Shown here one piece after another: positions 8,400-21,900 of a DNA stretch of 64,000 nt. Location: the NCBI RefSeq assembly GCF_007066085.1, contig NZ_CP041405.1, forward strand, positions 2,976,001 to 3,040,000. Direction: 5' to 3'. The notes beneath the pieces were generated by a model, which did not search any database, was not told the origin of the DNA, and saw only the letters and a program-made list of their open reading frames with translations. The DNA comes from Paenibacillus thiaminolyticus (GTDB lineage: Bacteria > Bacillota > Bacilli > Paenibacillales > Paenibacillaceae). A program made the position numbers and the translations under genes. Positions within the stretch are counted from its first letter, which is position 1. The number at the start of each line of letters is the position of its first letter.

Positions 8400-8650
8400 A
8401 CCTAATGAGGTTAGCCTATTGTTCATTCAATTAACCGTGAATGAGATAATGATCTGAAAACAAAAAAACTGGCACAAAAAATATCTCGATGGACAAGCCT
8501 TGAAAAAACAGCATCATTTTACGATAAATCTAAATGGAATTTATGCAGGAAATGCAGGATATAAAGAGAGTCTTAAAAATCTCAATTCAGCTTATTCGAC
8601 CCCTTTTACAAAGAGAACCAAAAGGTCGAGCAGCCACTAAAGGTAGCCCT
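8400..8650. other. Intergenic, nothing recognised
   Basis: Low-GC sequence between the broken hypothetical gene and the IS4-family remnant, with no supported feature. Confidence 0.4.
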
Positions 8651-8708
8651 GTCCATTTTAAAATTTATTTGGATTTTGCGTCAGACAACGCCCTTCGGGC
8701 CGGCTCGG

Positions 8709-9720
8709 TTACGTGGGTTCTAACCGCTTTCGTCCTGCCGACTTGCGGCTCGGTTTTCGCTTCATATGCCCGATCCACTGTGCATAGGGCTTCCAAATCA
8801 GAGCCTTCAGCCACCGCTGGATTTGCAGGAGGGAGTGCTCTACGTTCGCGTCCAGTTTGGCCAGCATAAGCAGGCAAAAAGAGATGAGTGTCAGCCAAAC
8901 CTGGTTGTGCACGGCCTGTTTGCTTGTTCCATAGAAATGCTTAATCTTCAGGTGCTGCTTCATCCATTTGAAGAAGGTCTCAATGGCCCAGCGGCTGCGG
9001 TACATCTCACTGATTTCATCGCAAGACAGATCGAAACGGTTGGTGAGCAAAATGAGAAAATTGCCCTGTGAATCGGTTGTTGCCATCATGCGAAGCTTGT
9101 GCTTCATCCGCTTTTGCGTGGAACCTACCAGCACCCATTCATCCCTGGTGACCTTGCTGTCCTCTGGAATTTCAAGCGATTGGAGCGGTTCGATCACCGT
9201 GTTCTCCTTCAAGCGAGTCACGAAGTATATCCCGTCCGAGCAATAACGATCGAATGCTTTGTAGTCCACGTAACCGCGGTCAACACATAGGTGATTCCGG
9301 CATCTTCGATAAGGTCATCCATCTGTGTCCGGTCATTTTTCTTGGCTGTCGTGGGTTGCCTTCTCTGGCAGGACCTCATGAGCATCTGCAAAAGCAAGGC
9401 GGAGGTGAAGCTTTATATCTGCCTTGGTCTTGCGAAAGTCGGCCCACTTGTACCTCCGCAAGCAAAGAGCAACGGTGGTAGAGTCGATAATCCGGAGTGC
9501 TTTGCGGTCTGCTATCGAACAGCCATGCCTAGACAAAATCTGCATAGCCAGCCGCTCGAAAACCTGCTGGAGCAGGTCCGGATCCACCTGATTATGCTTG
9601 CGGCATAATTTTGCCGGTGAGATCGATTCCAAGCCTAGCATTCCTGTTGAAATTCCTTACTCAGAACGTCGTCGGCTATCTCTCTCACCCCTTCCTGCGG
9701 CCTATTTCGGCCATTGTATT
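8709..9720 (-). pseudogene. IS4-family transposase, multiply frameshifted
   Basis: The minus strand holds a nearly full-length transposase spread over several frames. An N-terminal piece (VREIADDVLSKEFQQE, around 9650-9690) precedes a piece with LRIIDSTT, the first Asp of the DDE triad (9333-9641). A short middle piece reads NDRTQMDDLIEDAGITYV, and the C-terminal piece (8709-9269) carries YRSRWAIETFFKWMK, the Y-(2)-R-(3)-E-(6)-K signature of IS4. At least four frameshifts separate these parts, so it cannot move on its own. It lies about 250 bp beyond the 3' end of pmxE and is evidence of past insertion next to the cluster. Terminal inverted repeats were not identified. Confidence 0.85.
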
Positions 9721-9905
9721 TCGGAACTTTTCCCCTATGAGGTAGTAGTAAACGAGTAGCCGCGGCGCACGTTTTAAATATCTGTATTTCTTCCTGTAGT
9801 CTTCGTGTTCTGTTGTGTTTTGTTGATTTTCCAATAAATTGAAATAGTTACTCAGCGGCACTTGACGTCAGATTCCTGTGGTGGATTTTCCCCTTTCATT
9901 TAAAA
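9721..9905. other. Intergenic between IS4 remnant and pmxE terminator
   Basis: No ORF or repeat recognised here. Confidence 0.4.
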
Positions 9906-9960
9906 AAACACCCGGCAGGATGCGTACCGAGAGAAATACGGCATACACCCAAGCCGGGTA
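9904..9960 (-). terminator. Terminator of the pmx operon
   Basis: Just after the pmxE stop, the minus strand forms a long stem: outer arms ACCCGGC (9953-9959) and GCCGGGT (9910-9916) plus an inner paired region, followed by GTTTTTTT. It is the only good terminator found between the pmxA start and this point, which supports a single ~41-kb transcript. Confidence 0.85.
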
Positions 9961-9965
9961 AGGGA

Positions 9966-12900
9966 TTAGAAAATAATATCAATGACCTCTAGCACATCTT
10001 GCTCCTGTTCGGATTGCCCGTTCAGGGAAATATCCTTCAACAGCACCGAAGGCTGTTCGCAAATTTGAGTGATGATTACGAGCAGGTCCTGAGCGAAATT
10101 GTCGATCAGATTGCGTGTGAACAACTTGGTGGCATATTCAAACTGCCCGTTCATTCCCTCATCCAGCAACGAAATGACCAAGGTAAGATCAAATTGGGAA
10201 ACCGTATGCGTTTCCGGATAAGATTCGATTTGGATATCCCCGAAGCTTTGAACGTTATCTTCCTTCGTTTCCAGAGCAAACATGACATCGAATATAGGAT
10301 TGCGGCTTTGATCTCGCGGTACCTGCAGCTTTTTCACAAGTTCCTCGAACGGATAATCCTGGTGGTCGTAGGCCCCCAGCATCGTTTCTTTGACTTCGTT
10401 CAAGTAAGCGAGGAAGGTCTTCTCCCCGGACGGATTATGGCGAATCGCCAAAGTGTTGACAAACATTCCGATGAGCGGCTCCAGGTCGGCATGTGTGCGG
10501 CCCGAAACCGGCGTGCCTACAATGAAGTCTTCTTGTCCCGAGTACTTGCTGAGCAGGATTGAATAGGCCGCAAATAACACCATATAAAGGGTGGCACCGT
10601 TCTCATCAGCGATGCGCTGCAAGCTGTCGGTCATCTGCTTGTCGATGCTGAAAGGCAGCACATCTCCCTCAAAACTGCGAGCGGCAGGTCTGACAAAGTC
10701 CGTAGGCAGTTCAAGCGTCGGCAGTTCGCCTTCCAGCACGTCCAGCCAGTAGGCTTCCTGACGTTTCAGCCGCTCTTTTACAGGTTCGGACTGCTGCCAA
10801 GCGGCGAATTCCTTGTATTGAATCCGAAGCGGTTCCAGAGTCTCGCCGTTATACAGGCGCAGCAGCTCTGCGACGAAGATGCCCATCGACATGCCATCCG
10901 TGACGATATGATGAATGTCCAGCATAAGCAGATGCCGTTCCGCTTCCCATTCCACTAAGCCCACACGCAGCAGCGGCGGCCGCTCCAAATCAAAGACGCG
11001 CACAAAGCCGTCTACGATGCTCTTCGTTTCACTTTCCGTCGCTTTCGTATACTCGACGGCAAACTTCAAGTCCGGATAAATCCGTTGTACCGGTTCGCCG
11101 TGGACCATTTCGAAGCCGGTTCGCAAAATTTCGTGACGAGCGATCAATCCTTTGAGCGCCGCCTCGAATTGATTCCGTTCCAAGCGCCCGACGAGAACCG
11201 TCATGCCGGACATGTTGTAGCTAAGCTCGGCGCCTTCCATCTGCTGCTGGATGTACAGCCGTTTTTGCACGGAGGAAAGCGGGTAGTAATCCCTCTTATC
11301 CAGAACCGGAATGGAGAGGTGTTCCTGCCGCTCCAATTGGCTGATCGCTTCGGCCATCGCTTCGATGGTCGAGTGCCGGAACACATCGCGCAGCGGCAGG
11401 TCCACGCTCAGCTCCTTGTGCACCTTGCTGACCAGCGTCGTCGCCCGCAGGGAGTGCCCGCCGAGGTCGAAGAAGTTGTCGTGAACGCCAATCTCCTTCG
11501 TAAGCCCCAGCACCTCCTGCCAAATACCCACCAGCTTCGTTTCCAGCTCATTGCGCGGTGCGACGTACTCCGTTCCGCTCCCTGCTTCCCCTTCCGGCGC
11601 CGGCAGCGCCTTCCGGTCAATCTTTCCGTTCGGCGTCAGAGGCAGGCGCTCCAGCTCGACGAAGTACGACGGGATCATGTATCCCGGCAACTCGCTGGCA
11701 ATCGCCCGTTTCAGGTCTGCCGCCGTCAGTTCGCCATCCGTTGTGTAGTACGCACACAGCGCTTTCTGCCCGTTCGCGTCACTTCGAACCAGCACCACCG
11801 CTTCGCGCACGCCTGCCACCCGCAGCAGTTGCGACTCGATCTCGCCCATCTCAATCCGGTAGCCCCGGATTTTCGCCTGGTTGTCGATCCGGCCGATGAA
11901 GTCCACATTGCCGTCTTCCATCCACCGCGCCAAGTCTCCCGTGCGGTACAGCCGCTCGCCCGCAGCGAACGGGCTGTCTACGAACTTCTCTTCCGTCAGC
12001 TCCGGACGGTTCAGGTACCCGCGCGCCACGCCGACTCCGCCGATAACCAGCTCGCCCAGCACCCCGACCGGCACCGGGTTCAGGTGCGCGTCCACGATGT
12101 AGAATTTCGCATTCAGCCACGCTTTGCCGATCGGCACATGGCCTGTCTGCGGCAGCTTCGTCAGCTCCTCGTCGTAGAAGCTTGAGTCGATCGCCGCTTC
12201 CGTCACGCCGTATGCGTTGATGATCCGGAACAACGAGCCGAAGCGTTCCTGCAAGGTTCGGTAATCCGCCACGCTGCAGCTGTCCGAGCTCGTGATCAGC
12301 AGCTCCATCCAGCTCATATCCAGCCCCTTCTCGTGTACGTACTCCAGGAACGGCACGATCAGCGCCGGCGTGGATTCGAAGATGGTGACCCGCTCCCGCT
12401 CCATCCAGTGGTACAGACGAGACGGATCGATCCGGTCGTCCTTCGGCACGATCACCATCGTACCTCCGTTATACAGCGTCCGCGCGATATCTCCCACGAA
12501 CACGTCGAACGAGAAGCTTGCGAGCTGCAGCAGCCGCACCGGGAACTGATCCAACCGGTATTCCCGCCGGTAGCCCGCCGCCGTGTTCACCAGGCTGCAG
12601 TGCTCGATCATCACGCCCTTCGGCTTGCCCGTCGTTCCTGACGTGTAGATCACGTACGCCAGATCCTCCGGAAGGGCTTCATGGAAGCTGTAGGTGTCAA
12701 CATTCTGATGGGTCCCATCGCCGTCATTCACAGCATCCGTCAGCTTGCCGGAGACCATGCCGGAGCCAATCGGCGCATTCTCCCGCTCCTCGCTGTACGA
12801 CGCTTCGTCGTCGAGGTACAGCACCGCCGCCAGCGCCAGCTCCTCTTCGCCGAGCCAGGCTTCGGCACGCTCTCGCAGCGCCGTTTGCGTCAGCAGCACC

Positions 12901-15900
12901 TTCGCTCCGCTGTCTTCAAGCATGAACCGCACGCGATCTGCCGGATAATCCGGGTCGAGCGGCACATACGCCCCGCCCGCTTTCCAGACGGCCAGCACGG
13001 CCACCAGCAAGTCCACCGAACGCTCGGCGAGAATGCCGACGATCGTCTCCCGCCCGATGCCGCTTGCGCGCAGCGTGGCCGCCAAGCGGTTCGCCCGCTC
13101 GTTCAGCTCCGCATACGTCAGCCGGTTATTCTCGTACACGATAGCTTCCGCTTCCGGCGTCAGCTCCGCCTGTTCCTCGAACAGCCGATGGAACGCGGCC
13201 GCAGGAGCCGCTTCCGGCTGCGCCGGGTTAAACGCGCCGATAATTTGCTCTTTTTCCGCCGGTGTCAAAATGCCCAGCTCGGCAATAGTCGCCGACGGGT
13301 TGCGGAGAATGGATTCAAGCAGCTGCAAGTAGTGAGCGGCTAATTTCTCCACCGTTTCGGTTTTATAAAGAGCAGTGGCGTATTCAAACAGATATTCCAA
13401 GCCTTCCTCGATCTCCGTAACGTCCAGGCTGAGATCGAATTTAGAAACAATTTCTTCGCTGGCATACGTCGACAAATGGAGTCCGGGAAGCTGGATTTCC
13501 AAATTCTCTGTATTCTGCAAAGCAAACATCGTATCGAACAGCGGATTGCGGCTTAAATCGCGAGCCACGTTTACCTTATCTACCAGTTCCTCAAACGGAT
13601 AATTCTGATGTTCAAAAGCGCCCAGCGTCGTCTCCTTGATTTCCTTCAAGTAGTCAAGGAACGTCTTACCGGCAGTCGGATAACTGCGGATGGCCAGAGT
13701 ATTGACGAACATCCCGATCAGCGGTTGAATGTCGCTGTGATTTCTTCCCGCAATCGGCGTACCGACCACCACATCTTCTTGACTAGTATATTTATGCAAT
13801 AATATTGTATAACCAGCAAGCAGAACCATGTAAAGCGTTGCGCCGTTCTCGGCTGCAAGCCGTTTCAGACCCTCGCTTTTCTCGCTATTCATAAACAATT
13901 GCAGCGTGCGGCCCTCATAGCTCTGCATAGCCGGGCGCGGATAGTCCGTCGGCAATTCCAAAATCGGCAGATCTCCGCAGAACATGTCGAGCCAATAGGC
14001 TTCCTGCTTGACAAGCTGAGCTTTCTGCTCGTCCGATTGCTGCCATACCGCATAATCCTTGTACTGAATGCGGAGCGGCTCCAACGGCTCCCCGCTGTAC
14101 AAGCGGACGAACTCGTCGATCAGTACGTCCATCGAAACGCCGTCAGATACGATATGATGCGTATCGAACATCAGAATGTGCCGGTCCGGCGCCATTTCGG
14201 CAAGGCCTACCCGCAGAAGTGGCGGCTTCGCCAGATCAAACGGACGAACGAATTGGCGCACCGTTTCTTCCGCCTGCTCCCCGCTAATCTGCACATATTC
14301 CACCTGGAAGGCGGCTTCTTCATAAATCCGCTGAACCGCTTCGCCTTTTACCATCTCAAAGCCGGTACGCAGCGTTTCATGACGAGCTACGAGCCCGCGG
14401 AACGCTTCTTCAAACCGCTGCCGGTCGAGCTCCCCTTCGAGCAGCATTGCTCCCGGTATGTTGTAGCTCAGCTCGCCACCTTCCAGCTGGTTCAAGATAT
14501 AGAGACGTTTCTGAGCGGAAGATAGCGGATAATACTCGCTAGGTTCCGCAGCCGGAATAGCTGTGAACGAGCCGATCTCCAGCCACTCCATAGCCGCGGC
14601 CATTTCCTCAACCGTCGAGTAGCGGAATACGTCGCGAAGCGGGAATTCAATGCCTAGCTCCTTATGCATTTTGCTGACAAGCGTCGTCGCCCGCAGGGAG
14701 TGTCCGCCGAGGTCGAAGAAGTTATCCGTTACGCCTACCGCCTTCTCCCGAACAAGCACCTCCTGCCAAATGGCGGCCAGCTTCGCCTCCAGTTCGGTGC
14801 GTGGCGCCACGTATTCGCGGCCTCCGCCTGCTCCCCCTTCCGGTGCCGGCAGCGCCTTCCGGTCGATCTTTCCGTTCGGCGTCAAAGGCAGGCGCTCCAG
14901 CTCCACGAAGTACGACGGGATCATGTACCCCGGCAGCCCGCTGGCCATCGCCCGCTTCAGGTCCGCCGCCGTCAGGCCTTCTTCCGCTGTATAATAAGCG
15001 CACAAAGCTTTCTGACCTTCTTGATCTTCCCTGACGACAACGACCGCTTCCTTCACGCCACCTGCACTCAGCAGCTTCGCTTCGACTTCGCCCGTCTCAA
15101 TCCGGTAGCCCCGGATTTTCGCCTGGTTGTCGATCCGGCCGATGAAGTCCACATTGCCGTCCTCCATCCACCGCGCCAAGTCTCCCGTGCGGTACAGCCG
15201 CTCGCCCGCGGCGAACGGACTGTCTACGAACTTCTCTTCCGTCAGCTCCGGACGGTTCAAGTACCCGCGTGCTACCCCGACTCCGCCAATGACCAGCTCG
15301 CCCAGCACCCCGACCGGCACCGGGTTCAGATGCGCGTCCACAATGTAGAATTTTGCATTCAGCCACGCTTTGCCGATCGGCACATGGCCTGTCTGCGGCA
15401 GCTTCGCCAGTTCCTCGTCGTAGAAGCTGGAGTCGATCGCCGCTTCCGTCACGCCGTAGGCGTTGATGATCCAGAACAATGAGCCGAAGCGTTCCTGCAA
15501 GGTTCGGTAATCCGCCACGCTGCAGCTGTCCGAGCTTGTAATCAACAGCTCCATCCAGCTCATATCCAGCCCCTGCTCGTGCACGTACTCCAGGAACGGC
15601 ACGATCAGCGCCGGTGTCGATTCGAAGATGGTAACCTGCTCCCGCTCCATCCAGTGGTGCAGACGAGACGGATCGATCCGGTCATCCTTCGGCACAATCA
15701 CCATCGTGCCTCCGTTATACAGCGTCCGCGCGATATCTCCCACGAACACGTCGAACGAGAAGCTTGCGAGCTGCAGCAGCCGCACCGGGAACTGATCCAA
15801 CCGGTATTCCCGCCGGTAGCCCGCTGCCGTGTTCACCAGGCTGCGGTGCTCGATCATCACGCCTTTCGGCTTGCCCGTCGTTCCCGACGTATAGATCACA

Positions 15901-18900
15901 TACGCCAGATCCTCCGGACGGGCTTCATGGAAGCTGCCCATGCCAACATTCTGATGGCTCTCATCGCCGTCGTCCACAGCAGCCGTCAGCTTGCCGGAGA
16001 CCATGCCGGAGCCAATCGGCGCATTCGTCCGCTCCTCGCTGTACGAAGTTTCATCGTCGAGGTACAGCACCGCTGCCAGCGCCAGCTCCTCTTCGCCGAG
16101 CCAGGCTTCGGCGCGTTCTCGCAGCGGCATTTGCGTCAGCAGCACCTTCGCTCCACTGTCTTCAAGCATGAACCGCACGCGGTCTGCCGGATAATCCGGG
16201 TCGAGCGGCACATACGCCCCGCCCGCTTTCCAGACGGCCAGCACGGCCACCAGCAAGTCCACCGAACGCTCGGCGAGAATGCCGACGATCGACTCCCGGC
16301 CGATGCCGCTTGCGCGCAGCGTAGCCGCCAAGCGGTTCGCCCGCTCGTTCAGCTCCGCATACGTAAGTCGGTCGTTCTCGTACACGACGGCCTCCGCTTC
16401 CGGCGTGCGCTCCGCCTGTTCCTCGAACAGCCGGTGGAACGCGGCCGCAGGAGCCGCTTCCGGCTGCGCCGGGTTAAACGCGCCGAGAATTTGCTCTTTT
16501 TCCGCCGCCGTCAAAAACTCCAACTGATTCACGCGGATGTTCGGGTTAGCCGCAACCTTCTCCAGTGCCCGGGCGAAATGACCGTGGATCAGCCTGATGT
16601 CTTCCTCTCTGAACGTCAGCGCATTGTACGTAAACCGCAGCATAATATGCTCTTCCGGAATGACGGTAATGTCCAGGTCGTAGTTCGTTTGCTCCGGCGA
16701 CTGGATATTAGCGATTTTCAGCGCTTCTTTGTCTCCGCCGACGACCTGCTCAATCTGTTCTTCCATCGGATAATTTTCAAAGACCATAATATGGTTGATC
16801 AAGTCGCGCTTTTGCTCGCTCAACGACTGAATTTCGAACAGCGGGAACGTTTCGTAAGCTCCCGATGCCAGCGCTTGATCCTGAGTTTTCCTCAAGATAT
16901 CGGCTACCGTCTCCTCGGCTTTGCCTTGAATACGGACCGGGATCGTATTAATAAACAGGCCGATCATGCTTTCGATGCCCGGAATTTCCGCCGGACGCCC
17001 GGATACGACGGAGCCGAATACGACATCCTCGCTGTTGTTGTATACCTGCAGAACCAGTCCCCATACGGTCTGTATGAACGTATTGAGCGTCACCTGCTGC
17101 TGGCGCGCCACCCGCTCGATTTGCCCGGTCAGTTCCTTGCTGAGTTCCACATCGATTTCGGCCGCTTCAAAAGCGCCCTGCTTCAGCTGCGTTTTCTCCT
17201 GGGGCAGCTTGGTCTGCTGATCGTAACCCGCCAAATACTCGGACCAGTAACGCGAAGCTTTCGCGGCATCCTGAGCTTCCAGCCATTCGATATACCGGGA
17301 GTACGAGGTAACCGGAGGAAGCTCCAGCGTCCGCTTCTCCTGGAAAGCGAAGTAGGTGTCGAACACTTCCTTGATCATGAAGGACATACACCAGCCGTCC
17401 ATCAAAATGTGATGGTGACTCCAGATCACATGATAGGACTCGTAGCCTGTGCGCAAAACTGTCACGCGCATAAGAGAGCCTCGGGCCAAATCGAACTTGT
17501 TCGCTTTATCCGCGCTGACGAAATCGGCTATCGTCTTCTCCGGGTCTTCATCGCTTACCGAGCGAATATCCTCGAAGTACACTTCACACTTCCGCTCGCG
17601 GAATACCACTTGAATCGGCTCGTCTCTCCAACCGGTAATAAAGTTGGTCCGCAGCGCCTCATTCCGCTGCACCAGCGTATCCAATCCTTGGGTGAAGGCT
17701 TCGACATTCAGGCTTCCATACAGATCGAAGGTCACCTGTTCGAAGTAAGCTTCCGAATCGGCATCCAGCAGGCTGTGGAACAACATCCCTTTTTGCAGCG
17801 GAGTCAGGGTGTATACATTCTCCAGTTCGCCGAGCGCCGCCGTATGTTCGGCCAGCCGCTCCAGTTCCTCCACCGTCACATCTTGAAGCAGAACGTCGCT
17901 AGGCGTAAGCTCCGGCCGCTCTTTCGATACGCAATGGCTAATGACTTCACGCAAGCTCGATTGAAGCAGGGTGCTCAGGCGCTCTACCGTTTCCCGTTTA
18001 TACTGGGTTTCCCCATAACGGATCGTGAGTTCCAGCACTCCTTCCGACACCATACCGTTGATATCGAGGACATAATCCATCACTGCATTCGGGCTTGAAT
18101 CGGAGCCCGGGCTGAACGGAGACGGCTGCGAGCCGCTGCTTTCGTAATCCTGGTCGAACTGACCCAAATAGTTAAAGCTGATCTCCGGCTCCAAAGCGAA
18201 ACGCTCGCCGTCACGCGGCACCGATAAATAACGCAGGATGCCGTAGCCGATTCCTTTGTTCGGAATGCGGCGCAAGCTTTCTTTAACCTGTTTCATCTGA
18301 TGACCGAGCGCCTGGGCATGACCCGGCTCCAGAACGATAGGGAATTGGCTTGTAAACCAGCCTACCGTGCGCGTAATGTCCACATCCGGCAAAACATCTT
18401 CCCGGCCGTGGCCTTCGAGATTCACCAGCACGCGTTCCCGGCCGCTCCAAGCTTGTACCGCGAGGCCGAGCGCGGCAAGCAGCAAATCGTTCATTTCCGT
18501 ATGGTAAGCACGGTGTGCCTGCTTCAGCAGCTGTTCGGTTTCCTCCGCCGTCCAGCGAACGGTCACGAGCCCGCTGTCCTTCAGCTTGGATCTGCCTTGT
18601 TCAAAATCTTTCGGAAGCGGCTCATAGGTCAATTGCTCAATATGCTGCCAATACTCTCTCTCGCTTTCCATCGCCGGACCGTTCGCATAATCAGCGAGCT
18701 GTTTCGCCCACGTTTGGAATGAATCCGTTTTGAGGGGCAGACGGATCGGCTGCCCTTGCAGCGCCTGCTCATAGCCGGCAGCAAAATCCTCAAGCAGAAT
18801 CCGCCAGGATACGCCGTCTACGACCAAGTGATGGATCGCGATGAGCAGGTGGTCGCCGTCGTCGCAGCGGAACAAGCCGAGCTTCACAAGCGGACCGTTC

Positions 18901-21900
18901 TCCAGATCGATGCTCGCTTGAATGTCATTCGCCTTAGCCTCTACCGCTTCTTTCACGTCGCCGACTCCCTTGAAATCGACCACTTCCAGATCGAACAGCG
19001 CTTCGTTCTCCCCGGCGCCGCGGTTCCAGACGGTATAGCCGTTCTCGGTTTCGCGGTAAACCGTACGGAGAGCATCGTGATGCACGACAAGCTGACGCAC
19101 CGCTTGGCGTAAAGCTTCTTCGTCAAAGCCTTGCTTGGAGAACTGCATGAACGCCTGGTTGCTGTGATGCACGTCGGCCGGATTTTGTTCAAAGAACCAG
19201 CGCTGAATCGGGGTCAAGATGACCTCTCCCGTCACTTCGGCCTGGCTTGCCGTTCTCTCCGCCGTCTGCAGCTGCAAACTAAGGGTGGAAATCGTCGGGT
19301 AATGGAACAAATCTTTCATGACCAGCTTGTACCCCGTTTGCAAAAGACGGGACGATACCTGCAAGGCCTTGATCGAATCGCCGCCGAGCGCAAAGAAATT
19401 GTCCATCGTGCCGACCTGATCCACGCCCAGCACCGACTGCCAGACCGACGCAAGTGCTTGCTCGGCAGGAGTACGAGGCGCCGTGTATGCAGCCTCGGCA
19501 CGAATGCTTCCTTCCGGCACAGGCAGCGCTTTACGGTCGATCTTCCCGTTCGGCGTAAGCGGCATTTGACCCAGGCGCATGATGCGCGAAGGCACCATAT
19601 GGGAAGGCAGCGCGGCGTCCAGATGGGCCACAAGCCCTTCCAGACCGAAGCTGGAATCCGCTACGACATACCCGCACAAATATTTCTGCCCCCGCTCGTC
19701 CGTCTGATCGATGACAAGCGCTTGACGCACGCCGGCAAAATTTTGCATGGCCGCTTCAATTTCTCCAAGCTCGATCCGATAGCCGTGAATTTTCACCTGA
19801 TTGTCGATCCGGCCGATGAAGTCCACGTTGCCGTCTGGCATCCAGCGCGCCAGGTCGCCCGTCCGGTACAGCCGCTCCCCAGCGACGAACGGGCTGTCTA
19901 CGAATTTCTCCGCCGTCAAATCCGGGCGGTTCAAGTAACCGCGGGCCACACCCGCTCCGCCGATAATCAGCTCGCCCAACACCCCGACCGGTACCGGCTT
20001 CAGATTCGCATCCACGATGTAGAACTTGGCGTTCAGCCACGCTTTCCCGATCGGCACGCTGCCCGTCTTCGGCAGCTTCTCCAGCGGCTCGTCATAGAAG
20101 CTGGAGTCAATCGCCGCTTCCGTTACGCCGTAGCTGTTAATAATACGGAACTGCGAGCCGAAGCGCTCCTGCAAGGTGCGGTAATCCGCTACGCTGCACG
20201 CATCCGAGCTTGTGATCAGCAGCTGCATTGAGCTGAGGTCCAGACCCTCGGCATGCACATGCTCCATGAACGGCATGATCAGCGCCGGAGTCGATTCGAA
20301 CACCGTCACGGCGTAGTCGCGAATCCAGCCGTAGAGGCGGGTTGGATCAATCCGGTCGTCCTTCGGCACGATGATCATGGTGCCGCCGTTGTACAGCGTC
20401 CGCGCAATGTCGCCGACGAACACGTCGAACGAGAAGCTGGCGAGCTGCAGCAGCCGGATCGGGAACTGATCCAGGCGGTAGTCCCGCCGATAGCCCGCCG
20501 CCGTGTTCACCAGGCTGCGGTGTTCCACCGCCACGCCCTTCGGACGGCCCGTCGTACCGGAGGTGTAGATGACGTAAGCCAAATCGCCCGGCTTGTTCAC
20601 ATTCGTCGGATTCGATGCGAGATCCGCCGCTTGTACGTTCTTCTCGGCTTCTGCCGTAGCGGACGTTTCGGCAGCAGCCTCTCCCGCCGCTCCGAGGCTG
20701 TACGTCGCGGCATCGTCAAGCGCAAGCACCGTTTGCAGCACTAGAGCTCCGTCGCTGCGCCAAGCTTCCACCTGCTCCAGCAGGCGGGTCTGCGTGAGCA
20801 GCACCGACGCCCCGCTGTCCGCGAGCATATACTCGATCCGCTCCGCCGGATAGTCCGGGTCGAGCGGCACATAAGCGCCGCCCGCTTTCCATACGCCGAG
20901 CACCCCGATCAACAGCTCCGCCGAACGGCCGGCCAGAATGCCGACCACCTGCTCCGGCTTCACCCCGCGCGCCCGCAGTGCATACGCCAGACGATTCGCT
21001 TTGGCGTTAAGCTCCGCATACGTCAGCTTGCTGTCTTCGTAGACAACCGCCAGCGCTCCAGGAGTGCGCTCCGCCTGCTCCTCGAACAGCTCGTGGAACG
21101 TCCTCTCTCTCCACGACTCATCCGCTTCCAAGCCAGTACCCTCTGCGGCGGGTTGCTTCGCAAGAGCCGAAGACGACACGTCAAACCCGACCAGCAAATC
21201 ATGCTTTTCGCTGTCCGTCAAGAAATCCAAATCCGAAATCCGCGCACCTGGCTGAGCTAGGATCGACGCCAAAAGCTGCTCGTAATGACCCGCTAGCCGT
21301 ACCATCGTTTCCTGTCTAAACAACGAGGTAGCGTACTCGATCTTGCAAACCAACTCGTTATCGAATTCCACAATATCTAAGCTAAGATCAAACTTCGCCG
21401 TCTTTTCCTCGATGTCGAACAGCGACCATTGCAAGCCTTCCAGGGTTAAATCCAAGCTTTCGTGCTTTTGCAAAGAAAACATGGTGTCAAACAGCGGATT
21501 CCGGCTTAAATCCCGGCTCACCTGAAGAGCTTCCACCAGTTCCTCGAACGGATAGTCCTGGTGCTCATAGGCTCCAAGCGTCGTTTCCTTCACTTCCTGC
21601 AAGTAATCCAAGAACGTCCGCTCCGCCGCCGGACCCAAGCGAAGGGCCAGTGTATTGACGAACATGCCGATAATCGGCTGTAAGTCGGCGTGAGATCGGG
21701 CGGCAATCGGAGTACCCACCACGATATCTTCCTGTCCCGCGTATTTATGAAGCAATACGGAGTACGCAGCCAGCAGAAGCATGTACAGCGTCGCCCCCGA
21801 ATCGCCGGCAAGCCGTTTGAGAGCTTCGCTTTTCTCCGCGTCCAGCGTAAACATGAGCGTTTGACCGTCAAACTGCTGCACGGCCGGGCGGGAGAAGTCG

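Noticed and set aside
15579..18098. 839-codon plus-strand open frame opposite pmxE
   Set aside because: It is antisense to a synthetase whose domains are intact; rich in Arg, His and Gln, as expected for the complement of GC-rich coding DNA.
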